Assembly (NCBI GenBank): GCA_019636245.1
Contig: JAHBXX010000013.1
Span: forward strand, 44,021 to 108,020
Direction: 5' to 3'
Length of the DNA: 64,000 nucleotides
Origin: Planctomycetota bacterium
GTDB taxonomy: Bacteria; Planctomycetota; UBA1135; UBA2386
Positions 16,296 to 23,641 of this stretch are shown here, piece by piece. Each line of letters begins with the position of its first letter. The first letter of the stretch is position 1. The notes below the pieces were generated by a model. The model was not told the origin of the DNA, did not search any database, and was given only the letters and a program-made list of their open reading frames with translations. The position numbers and the translations under genes were made by a program.

Positions 16296-16399
16296 ACGGC
16301 CGGGGCCCGAGTCCCGGAACGGAAACGGCGACCCGCCGATGCCATCGTCGCGTGACGCGGCGGGAGCGCAGCCGGCCGGCGGCCGCCGGGGCCGCGTGG

Positions 16400-16405
16400 T
16401 AGGGT
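16400..16405 (+). promoter_or_regulatory. -10-like box TAGGGT, leaderless type
   Basis: TAGGGT ends seven bases before GTG 16413. No Shine-Dalgarno lies between them; no clear -35 is visible. Confidence 0.4.
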
Positions 16406-16412
16406 TCGCGGC

Positions 16413-16934
16413 GTGAACACGATGACAGTCATGGGGCCAGCTGGCGCGTGGGCGCCGACCGGTGCGGGGAGCGACGTTCCCGTGGCGTTCGCCGACTGCC
16501 GGCGGCAGGGCGATCGTCGGTGCCGGCCGACGCCGATCTGGAGCCGGTATGCGCTGTTCGGCGGTCGCCGCCGCGCGGTGCGGCGGACGGGCGAGCGGGA
16601 GGGCGCGTTCGTCGACGTGCACGGTCCGGGCCTCCTCCTCCTGGTGACCGCGATCGTCGCGCTCAACGTGCTCGACGCCTGGTTCACGCTGCTGTTCCTG
16701 TCGCACGGCGGACGCGAGCTGAATCCCGTCGTGCAGATGGTGCTCGACCTCGACAGCCATCCGTGGCCGTTCGTCGGCTTCAAGACGATCGGCATCGGCC
16801 TCGCCTGCGCGTTCCTGGTCCTGACCGAGAACTTCCGCCCGGCCCGCCTCGGGCTGTGGTTCGTGTTCGGCGGCTACACGCTGCTGCTCGCCTGGCACCT
16901 GTACCTCTTCGCCGGCCTGCCGCCGGCGAACTGA
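16413..16934 (+). CDS. DUF5658 membrane protein
   Basis: A 173-residue protein. The DUF5658 hallmark is visible: a basic segment DRRCRPTPIWSRY, GGRRR and RRTGEREGAFVD, then three transmembrane helices (about 75-97, 113-136 and 145-165) with NVLDAWFTLLFL, GGRELNP and FKTIGIGLA. Function is unknown. The GTG start at 16413 has a TAGGGT box seven bases upstream and no ribosome binding site. About 40 N-terminal residues ahead of the conserved part are low in conservation, so a later start is conceivable. Confidence 0.8.
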   Translation: MNTMTVMGPAGAWAPTGAGSDVPVAFADCRRQGDRRCRPTPIWSRYALFGGRRRAVRRTGEREGAFVDVHGPGLLLLVTAIVALNVLDAWFTLLFLSHGGRELNPVVQMVLDLDSHPWPFVGFKTIGIGLACAFLVLTENFRPARLGLWFVFGGYTLLLAWHLYLFAGLPPAN

Positions 16935-17007
16935 TCGGCTCGACAGCGTGGCCGACCGGGGGCCATGATGCCGCCCGGATGCGCCGCCACCCCGGAGCCT
17001 GCCCCGC

Positions 17008-18198
17008 ATGCGCCTGGTGCGCATCCTGACCCGACCGAACCTGGGCGGGCCGATGCAGCAGGCGATCGCCCTGTGGCACGCCCACCGCGCCCTCGGCGTG
17101 CAGACCCTGCTCGTCACGGGAGTCGTCGACGGCGCCGAGACCGCGGTCGATGGCGCGGCGGCAGGGTTGCCGATCCTGGCCTACGAAGAGGCCTGCCGGC
17201 TCGGCCCGGCTGCCGCCGGCTGGGTCGTGCTGCCACACCTGCGCCGCGGCCTGGCGCCCTGGCGCGACGTGCGGGCGGGCCAGGCCTTGCGCCACCTGTT
17301 GCGGCGGGTGCGGCCGGACGTCGTGCACACCCACACCAGCAAGGCCGGGTGGCTGGGGCGGCGCGCGGCGATGCGCTGCGGCGTGCCGTGGATCGTGCAC
17401 ACGTTCCACGGCCACGTGTTGCAGGACTACTTCGGCTGGCTGGGCTCGGCCTGGATGCGGGCCCTCGAGCGGCGGCTGGCGGCACGCACCGACGTGCTGG
17501 TCGCGGTCAGCGACAGCTGCGCCGAGGAACTGGCCGCCGCCGGCGTAGCCGGGCGCGGGCGGTTCCAGGTGGTGCCGCCGGCGGTGCCGCTGCCGGCCCT
17601 GCTGCCGCGCGCGGTCGCGCGGTCGCAGCTCGGCATCCCGCCGGCGCAGGTGAGGCTGGCCTGCGTCGGGCGCCTGGTGCCGATCAAGCGCGTCGAGCAC
17701 TTCGTCGACCTGCTGGCCGGGCAGCCGACCTGGCATGGCGACGTGTTCGGCGATGGGCCGCTGCGCGCGGAACTGGCGGCCCGCATCGCCGCGCGCGCGG
17801 CCGGCCGCGTGCACCTGCGCGGCGCCGTGCCCGCCGTGGCCGGGCTGCTGCCGGCCTACGATGCGCTGGTCGTGCCGAGCGTGCGCGAAGGCTGCCCGCT
17901 GGTCGCGGTCGAAGCGTTCGCGGCCGGGGTGCCGGTCGTCGGCTACGACGTGCCCGGCGTGCACGACGCCCTGGCCCAGGGGCGTGGGGTGCTGGTGCCG
18001 GCGGCGGCGGGGGTGCCGGGGCTCGCCGCGGCCGTGGCGGCGACCGTTGCGGAGCCCGCCAGGGTCGCCGCGTGCACCGCGGCGGCGCGCGGTGCCATCG
18101 ATCGTTTCGAGCCGTCCGCCGTCGCCCGGCGGCTGCTCGCCCTCTACGACCTGCGCAACCGCGGCGGCGGCCGTTACGATGCCGCCCCGTCGGGCTAG
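17008..18198 (+). CDS. GT4-family glycosyltransferase
   Basis: A 396-residue retaining glycosyltransferase with a GT-B fold. The N-terminal Rossmann domain starts MRLVRILTRPNLGGP, with the glycine-rich loop that follows strand one. The C-terminal domain has the nucleotide-sugar site: CVGRLVPIKRVEHF, the FGDGPL loop, and the EX7E motif within REGCPLVAVE, followed by AGVPVVGYDVPG. Donor and acceptor cannot be told from sequence; lipopolysaccharide, exopolysaccharide or glycolipid synthesis are usual roles. No other sugar genes are nearby. ATG 17008 has GGAG ten bases upstream. The lipoprotein gene follows after 17 bases. Confidence 0.9.
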   Translation: MRLVRILTRPNLGGPMQQAIALWHAHRALGVQTLLVTGVVDGAETAVDGAAAGLPILAYEEACRLGPAAAGWVVLPHLRRGLAPWRDVRAGQALRHLLRRVRPDVVHTHTSKAGWLGRRAAMRCGVPWIVHTFHGHVLQDYFGWLGSAWMRALERRLAARTDVLVAVSDSCAEELAAAGVAGRGRFQVVPPAVPLPALLPRAVARSQLGIPPAQVRLACVGRLVPIKRVEHFVDLLAGQPTWHGDVFGDGPLRAELAARIAARAAGRVHLRGAVPAVAGLLPAYDALVVPSVREGCPLVAVEAFAAGVPVVGYDVPGVHDALAQGRGVLVPAAAGVPGLAAAVAATVAEPARVAACTAAARGAIDRFEPSAVARRLLALYDLRNRGGGRYDAAPSG

Positions 18199-18215
18199 GC
18201 GCCCCTGGCTGTCGC

Positions 18216-18959
18216 ATGCGCTCCACCCTGCTGCCATGGTTCCTGCTGTCGTGCGCTGCCTGCGGCGACATCGATGTGCGCTCGGTGCGCACCCGCGACG
18301 GGATGCTGGCCGGCGAGTGGACGGGTTCGTGGCAGTCGCTGCAGGGCGGCGGCGACGGCATGCTCCTGCTGCGGATCCAGGACTTCGGCGGCGAACCGGT
18401 GGTCGGCGTGCAGATCTCCCATCCCTGCCTGCCGCCGGCCGACTACGAGTTCCGCGCCACGGCGTCGACGTTCGAACTGCTGGCGGCGGGAGAAGTGGTC
18501 TTCGGCGCCGTGCTCGGGCCGGAGCGCACCCTGGTCGGGACCTACGGCTGCGCGGTCGATACCGGGGCGTGGGACGCCACCTGGCAGCGCACCCTGCCCG
18601 ACCCGGTCGACCTGAGCGGGCAGTGGCTCGGCAGCGTGGCGGTGCCCGACCTGCCGCCGCGCACGCTGGTGTTGCAGCTCTGGCAGACCGTGCGTTCGGG
18701 GGCGCTGGTGATCGAGGGCACGCTGCGCCTGCCGGAGGTCATGGTGCAGCCGCTGGCGATCGTCGGCACCGTGCAGTTCCGCGACGGCGCCTTCGACCTC
18801 GTGCTGGTCAGCGCGGCCAGCGCGTTCCCCCTGGTCCACCTGGCCGCACTCGGCGACACGCCGACGCGGCGGATCACCGGTGGCCAGCTGCAGGCGGCGA
18901 TCGATCCGTCGTTGCCGCTCGTGCAGGCGACGTGGGAAGCCCAGTGGCAGCAGCGCTGA
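18216..18959 (+). CDS. Putative lipoprotein, beta-rich, unknown function
   Basis: A 247-residue protein I do not recognise. The N-terminus MRSTLLPWFLLSCAACGD looks like a short lipoprotein signal with cysteines at 13 and 16, either of which could be the lipidated residue. The mature part is a succession of beta strands arranged in two similar halves (GEWTGSWQSL near residue 33 and SGQWLGSVAV near residue 133). This suggests a duplicated small beta-barrel or sandwich. It lies between the glycosyltransferase and the Nudix gene on the same strand with gaps of 16-17 bases, so co-transcription is likely. Confidence 0.6.
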   Translation: MRSTLLPWFLLSCAACGDIDVRSVRTRDGMLAGEWTGSWQSLQGGGDGMLLLRIQDFGGEPVVGVQISHPCLPPADYEFRATASTFELLAAGEVVFGAVLGPERTLVGTYGCAVDTGAWDATWQRTLPDPVDLSGQWLGSVAVPDLPPRTLVLQLWQTVRSGALVIEGTLRLPEVMVQPLAIVGTVQFRDGAFDLVLVSAASAFPLVHLAALGDTPTRRITGGQLQAAIDPSLPLVQATWEAQWQQR

Positions 18960-18975
18960 GGGCTGCCGGCCGGCG

Positions 18976-19431
18976 ATGAGCGAAGTCGGCGACGGCGACT
19001 TCCTCGGCGCCTTCGCGGTCGTGGAGCGGGCTGGGCGGATCCTGTTCGTCGGCAACGACCGCACGATCGGCGGCCGGGACGTGCGCACGTGGGACCTGCC
19101 GGGCGGACGCGTCGAGCCCGGCGAGCTGCTCGGCGAGGCCCTGGCGCGCGAGCTGGCCGAAGAGACGGGGCTGCGCCTGCTCGGTCCGCCGCGCTTCCTG
19201 TTCGTGCAGGAGGGCGAACGCCGCGGTCCCGGCGGTCGCCTGCACGCCTGGCGGTCGTTCTTCTTCGCGGTCGACGTGGCCGGCGAACCCGTGGCGGGCG
19301 CCGAGGTGCGGGCGGTGCGCTGGATGGACCCCGGCGAGCGGGAGCGCGAGCTCACGGCGCCCTACCACGACAGCTTCCGGCGGTGGCTCCAGCAAGGCGG
19401 CGCCTTCCACGGTTCGACCTGGCGCGATTGA
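18976..19431 (+). CDS. Nudix hydrolase
   Basis: A 151-residue Nudix protein. The Nudix box is complete, running from GGRVEPGELLGEAL to RELAEETGLRL (about residues 44-70), with the REUXEEXGU metal-binding core. These enzymes cleave nucleoside diphosphates linked to another moiety with Mg2+; the actual substrate is not predictable. The N-terminal AFAVVERAGRILFV strand and the late RWMDPGE are typical of MutT-like members. It starts 16 bases after the lipoprotein gene, probably the last gene of that transcript. Confidence 0.9.
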   Translation: MSEVGDGDFLGAFAVVERAGRILFVGNDRTIGGRDVRTWDLPGGRVEPGELLGEALARELAEETGLRLLGPPRFLFVQEGERRGPGGRLHAWRSFFFAVDVAGEPVAGAEVRAVRWMDPGERERELTAPYHDSFRRWLQQGGAFHGSTWRD

Positions 19432-19476
19432 GATCGAATCCTGCGACCGCGGGCGGCGGGCGTGCACTCTGCCCGC

Positions 19477-20958
19477 ATGCTGGTTTGCGCTGCCCTGCTG
19501 CCGCAGGTCCTGCTGACGGTGCCGCTCGATGGTGGGCCGGTGCGCTTCGGCGCGCCGCTGCCGGCGGCGGCCGTGGCCCGGGGACTGCGCGCAACGGGCG
19601 ACGCCGCGCTGCAGTGGCGGCGGCTGCCGATCGGCGACCCCCGCGCGGATCCGGTGTGGGTGGAGCTCGCGCTGACGGGGCGCGGCAGCGCACGGATCGT
19701 GGCCGGCGGCGACGGGCCCTGTCCGGACGGCTGCGGTCCGGTGGTGCGGTGGGAGTCGCGGCAGCAGGAGGGCCCGCACGGCCGCGAGTCCACGGCGACG
19801 TGGCTCTGGCACACCGGCGAACGCGACGTCGTGCTGCGGGTCGAGTTCACGGCCGGTGCGGCGATCGACGGCGAGACCTTCGCGGGGGGCGAAGCGATGA
19901 CCTGCTGGGAGGGCGATGCGGCGTCGCGGGCGCGCGTCCTGTGCCGGCTGCCGCGGGCGGTGTTCGTCGCGGCGGGCATCCTGCCGCCGGCGGGATCGAT
20001 CGGCGCCGACCTGCGGCGGGAACTGGCCGCGACGTCGGCGCACCTCATGGAACTGCCGGGCCGACGCGGCGCGGGTGACTTCGCCCGCAGCGGCGGCGTC
20101 GTCACCAACCTCGAGTTCGACACCACGCTGGCGATGCTGCGCTTCGCCCTGGCGACCGGCGAGGGCGCGGCGCTGGCCAGGGCACGCCGGTGTGCCCAGC
20201 ACCTGCGCGACCGCGACCTCGACGGTCGCACCGGTCTGCCGTTCCCGCACGGCCCGGAGCACCGCACGGGCACCCCGGCGCCCGGGCACGCCTGGTTGCA
20301 GGGGCTCTTGTGGACCGGTCTGTGGTTCGCCGACGATGGCCTGCTGGCCGCGGCGCGTGCCCTGGCGCACGGACTCGCCGCGCTGCCGCCCGGAGGCGAA
20401 CGCGCCAGCGAGCGGGCGCGCGACTTCGCCTGGCCGCTGGGCGAACTCGAAGCGTGGCTCCGCTGCGAGGACGATCCGGTCGTCGCCCTGGCGGCCGACC
20501 GCCTCGCGGTCGCGATCGCCAGCCGCTACGACGCGACGGCGCGCACCTTCCGCTTCGGCGAGGGCGAGGTGGGGCGTGGCCAGTACCTCGAGCGGGCGTG
20601 GATCACGGGCGGCATCGTGCTGCCCGCGCTGCGGGCCCACCTGCGCCGGCGGCCCGATCCGGGGCTGGCGGCGCGGGTGCACGCCGTCGAGCTGGCCCTG
20701 GTGCGGCAGGTCGCGACGGCGGGGGCGGGGGTCGCGACGCACTGGCGCACGGCGGCCGGCGCGGTCTACGCGGTGCACGTGGCCCGCGACGATCCGCGTG
20801 CCGTGCTGCTGTGCGAAGGGCTGTCGGCGCCGGCGCTGGCGCGGCTGCTGCGCCGCAGTGCGGTGGGCGATGCGCTGACCGGATCGCTGCGTGTCGACGA
20901 CCCGGATCTCGCGACCAGCTGGACGATGGTGGCCCGCTGCGAGTGGGTCTGGCGCTGA
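19477..20958 (+). CDS. Exported protein resembling PcRGLX/YetA-like enzymes
   Basis: A 493-residue protein with a weak N-terminal hydrophobic segment (MLVCAALLPQVLLTV). The first strand unit, VPLDGGPVRFGAPLP, then LQWRRLP and DPVWVELAL, resembles the N-terminal domain of exo-rhamnogalacturonan lyase/YetA-like proteins. The second half is almost all alpha helix in repeated pairs (TLAMLRFALATGEG, AWLQGLLWTGLWF, AWITGGIVLPAL), consistent with an (alpha/alpha) barrel of carbohydrate-active enzymes. Substrate and activity are inferred only by resemblance. ATG 19477 is preferred over an in-frame upstream ATG because a CACTCT box sits six bases before it. It is convergent with the HtrA gene with seven bases between. 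Confidence 0.5.
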   Translation: MLVCAALLPQVLLTVPLDGGPVRFGAPLPAAAVARGLRATGDAALQWRRLPIGDPRADPVWVELALTGRGSARIVAGGDGPCPDGCGPVVRWESRQQEGPHGRESTATWLWHTGERDVVLRVEFTAGAAIDGETFAGGEAMTCWEGDAASRARVLCRLPRAVFVAAGILPPAGSIGADLRRELAATSAHLMELPGRRGAGDFARSGGVVTNLEFDTTLAMLRFALATGEGAALARARRCAQHLRDRDLDGRTGLPFPHGPEHRTGTPAPGHAWLQGLLWTGLWFADDGLLAAARALAHGLAALPPGGERASERARDFAWPLGELEAWLRCEDDPVVALAADRLAVAIASRYDATARTFRFGEGEVGRGQYLERAWITGGIVLPALRAHLRRRPDPGLAARVHAVELALVRQVATAGAGVATHWRTAAGAVYAVHVARDDPRAVLLCEGLSAPALARLLRRSAVGDALTGSLRVDDPDLATSWTMVARCEWVWR

Positions 20959-20965
20959 CGGCAGG

Positions 20966-22432
20966 TCAGCGCGGAGCCGCTCCGCGCACGTCGATCGTGC
21001 CCGTCAGGTCGTCGTCGCCCCGCAGCACGGCGATGCGCAGGCCGCGGCCGCGTTGCTGCTCGAGGAACCGGGCGAGGTCCCGCCGGGAGGTCACCGGCAG
21101 CTCGCGTGGACCGAGGCGGCTCTGCGCGAAGACCGCCAGCAGCACGTCGCCGGGCACCAGCCCGATGGCCTCCGCCGGGGACCCGGGCCGCACCTCGCGC
21201 ACCTGCAGCACCGCGGGGAACAGCGGCACGCGCCACATGTTCTTGTCGCGGTAGAAGGCCAGCGTCACCTTGCGCACCAGGGCGGGATCGGCGTCGGCGC
21301 TGCGCTCCTCGAAGCTGGCGCCGATCGCCGCCAGCGTCACGGCGTCCGTACGGGTGATCGGCACCGGGGCCAGGCGCAGGTCCTGGTTGGCACGGCGCAG
21401 CCGCAGCGGCAGCGGTCGGTCGGGCTCGGCGGTGACGATGCGCCGCAGGTAGTCGACGGCCGTGCGCACGCTCTGGTCGCTGATCGCCAGCAGCACGTCG
21501 CCGCGCCGCAGGCCGGCGGCGGCAGCCGGGCTGTCGGGATCGACCTCGCTGACCACGACGCCGTCGCCGCCATCGCGGATCTCGATGCCCAGCCAGGCGG
21601 CGTCGGCGGCGAACGCGAAGCTCTGGCTCTGCAGCAGTTCGTGCTGGAAGACGTCGCGCACGACGTCCATCGGGATGGCGAAGCCGATGTTCTCGGCGCC
21701 CATCGCCATGGCGTTGTTGATGCCGACCAACTTGCCGGTGATGTCCAGCAACGCGCCGCCGCTGTTGCCCTGGTTGATCGCGGCGTCGGTCTGCAGCAGG
21801 TCCGAGTAGGTGCGCACACCCTCCGGCGTGCGCACCTGGATCGACCGGCCGACGGCCGACAGCACGCCGCTGGTCACGGTGTTGGCGTGACCCTGGGGGT
21901 TGCCGATCGCGATCAGCGTCTCGCCGATCATCAGGTCGCCGGAGCGGCCGATCTCGGCGGCGTGCACGGTCTCGCCAGCCTCGAGTTCGAGTTGCAGCAG
22001 GGCCAGGTCCCGGTTCGCCGACGAGCTGAGGACCCGGGCGGCGCGCTGCCGGCCGTCGCGCAGCTTCACCTGGACGCCGAGCCGGTTGGGCCGGTCGTCC
22101 TGCAGCACGGGCGCGACCACGTGCCAGTTGGTGATCACCAGCCCGCGCTCGTCGAGGATCACCCCCGAACCCTGCCCCTCGGTGACCGGCGTCGGGCGCC
22201 CCTGCGCGTTGGACTGCAGGTAGATGCTCACCACGCAGTCCTGGGCGCGCTGCACCGCCCGGACGATCGGGGTCAGGCGCAGGTCGCGCTCGTTGGCATC
22301 GGGCTCCACGACCTGCAGCACGTTGGCGTTGCGTTCGACCAGCCGGCCGGGACTCTGGGCGGGGGTCGGATCGGCGGCGAGGGCCATCAGGACGATCGGG
22401 ACGATCGGGACGAGGCGGCGCATCGGGTGCAT
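20966..22432 (-). CDS. HtrA/DegP-family serine protease with PDZ domains
   Basis: A 488-residue exported trypsin-like protease. The signal peptide is MRRLVPIVPIVLMALAADPTPAQ; its VPIVPIV is encoded by a 9-bp direct repeat. Catalytic residues are His104 in ITNWHVV, Asp142 in NRDLALL and Ser224 in QGNSGGALLD. Two PDZ-like regions follow, the first around WLGIEIRDGGDGVVVSEV and the second around VREVRPGSPAEAIGLVPGDVLL. Role: degradation or chaperoning of misfolded envelope proteins. Start chosen at MHPMRR because the upstream in-frame extension lacks a signal peptide. It is divergent from the thioesterase gene. Confidence 0.9.
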   Translation of the reverse strand: MHPMRRLVPIVPIVLMALAADPTPAQSPGRLVERNANVLQVVEPDANERDLRLTPIVRAVQRAQDCVVSIYLQSNAQGRPTPVTEGQGSGVILDERGLVITNWHVVAPVLQDDRPNRLGVQVKLRDGRQRAARVLSSSANRDLALLQLELEAGETVHAAEIGRSGDLMIGETLIAIGNPQGHANTVTSGVLSAVGRSIQVRTPEGVRTYSDLLQTDAAINQGNSGGALLDITGKLVGINNAMAMGAENIGFAIPMDVVRDVFQHELLQSQSFAFAADAAWLGIEIRDGGDGVVVSEVDPDSPAAAAGLRRGDVLLAISDQSVRTAVDYLRRIVTAEPDRPLPLRLRRANQDLRLAPVPITRTDAVTLAAIGASFEERSADADPALVRKVTLAFYRDKNMWRVPLFPAVLQVREVRPGSPAEAIGLVPGDVLLAVFAQSRLGPRELPVTSRRDLARFLEQQRGRGLRIAVLRGDDDLTGTIDVRGAAPR

Positions 22433-22514
22433 CGGCTCCGGCAGGACGAACGGGACCGCGGATCGCTCCGGGCGGCCATCGACTCCCGATGGCCGGCAGC
22501 GCACCATACCCGGC

Positions 22515-22919
22515 ATGTTCTTCCGCTTCGTCACGGCCGTCCCGCTGCGCTGGGTGGACGTCGATTCCGCCGGCGTGGTCAACAACGCCGTGTTCCTGAG
22601 CCTGATGGAACAGGCCCGCTACCTGTACTTCCAGCACCTCGGCGTGCTGACCGGCCACGAAGTGCCCTTCGTGCTGGCCGAGACCACGGTCCGGTTCGCG
22701 CGCCCGGGGCGCCTGGGGCAGGCCATCGAGGTGGCGGTGCGGACGCGCAGCCTCGGCAACACCAGCCTGCTGATGGACTACGAGGTACGCGCCGGCGACG
22801 AGGTGCTGGTGACGGCGAAGGCGACGCTGGTCTTCGTCGACCGCGACCTGCGGCCGCGCGCGGTGCCGGCGGACTGGCGCGCGGCGATCGAACAGTTCGA
22901 GGAGATGTCCGCGGGCTAG
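22515..22919 (+). CDS. Hotdog acyl-CoA thioesterase, YbgC/FadM-like
   Basis: A 134-residue single hotdog-fold protein of the 4HBT group. The conserved opening RWVDVDSAGVVNNAVFLSLMEQARY contains the catalytic Asp and the long hotdog helix, followed by strands FVLAETTVRFARPGRLGQ and DYEVRAGDEVLVTAKATLVFVD. Likely reaction: hydrolysis of acyl-CoA thioesters. ATG 22515 fits the family start. It is divergent from htrA across 82 bases and convergent with the YkgJ gene, with ten bases between stops. Confidence 0.85.
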   Translation: MFFRFVTAVPLRWVDVDSAGVVNNAVFLSLMEQARYLYFQHLGVLTGHEVPFVLAETTVRFARPGRLGQAIEVAVRTRSLGNTSLLMDYEVRAGDEVLVTAKATLVFVDRDLRPRAVPADWRAAIEQFEEMSAG

Positions 22920-22929
22920 TCGCGGCGGG

Positions 22930-23547
22930 TCAGGACCCCGGCTCGCCGCCCGCCGGGCGGGCGGCGCCGAACGCCGCTGCCTGGTGCTGGGGGGCGGCGG
23001 CCAGGACGGCAGCGAGCGCCGCGCGCAGTTCGCGGTGGCCGGCGGCGCCCTCGGCGGCGGCCAGCACGTCGCCGGCGCCGAGGCCACGCCAGAACGCCGG
23101 TTCGTCGATCGGGACGGCGGCCGGACCTTGCAGGGCACGGGCGCAGGCCGAGCGGTCGCGGCTGGCCAGGGCGCGGCAGGCCAGCGGTCTTGCCGCGTAG
23201 GCGGCGCAGGCGCCGCCGGCGAGCAGCGGGCAGGCCTGGCCGACCAGCTGGTTCCAGGCCAGCGCCGCCGTTGCGCGCAGTGCCGCGACGACCTGGGCGC
23301 GCAGTGCCGGCTGGTCGTGCACGGCCGCCGCCAGCCGCAGCGCCTCGCCGAACGTCACCCCGACGGGCAGATGGCAGCAGGCGTCGCAGCCACGGCCGCA
23401 GGCCCAAGCGTCGGCGGTGGGCGGGGCGAGCAGCGGTGCCAGCGCGGCGTGCACCACCGCAGCCCGCTGGGCGGGCGCGGCCGCTGCGTCGTCGGCCAAG
23501 GCCTGCGCCGCTGCCTCGGCACCCCGATAGAACTCCGTCTGGCTCAC
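22930..23547 (-). CDS. YkgJ-family cysteine-cluster protein
   Basis: A 205-residue protein with the YkgJ/CxxCxxCC cluster: CGRGCDACC near residues 55-63, then CPLLAGGACAAYAARPLACR near 110-130. These cysteines suggest binding of zinc or an iron-sulfur cluster; function is not established. The GTG start at 23547 gives MSQTEFYRG; no ATG is available close upstream in frame. Composition is very Ala-rich. It is divergent from the TPR metalloprotease gene with 94 bases between. Confidence 0.75.
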   Translation of the reverse strand: MSQTEFYRGAEAAAQALADDAAAAPAQRAAVVHAALAPLLAPPTADAWACGRGCDACCHLPVGVTFGEALRLAAAVHDQPALRAQVVAALRATAALAWNQLVGQACPLLAGGACAAYAARPLACRALASRDRSACARALQGPAAVPIDEPAFWRGLGAGDVLAAAEGAAGHRELRAALAAVLAAAPQHQAAAFGAARPAGGEPGS

Positions 23548-23628
23548 GTGGCGCGCGCCTCGGTCGGTGATGGCGGCCACAGCAGCACAAGCCGCCCACG
23601 CATGCCAGCAGCGGCGCCCCGAAGCCGC

Positions 23629-23634
23629 TATCTT
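23629..23634 (+). promoter_or_regulatory. -10-like box TATCTT, leaderless type
   Basis: TATCTT is one of the better -10 matches in the window and ends seven bases before ATG 23642. No Shine-Dalgarno is present and no clear -35. Confidence 0.45.
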
Positions 23635-23641
23635 CCCGGCG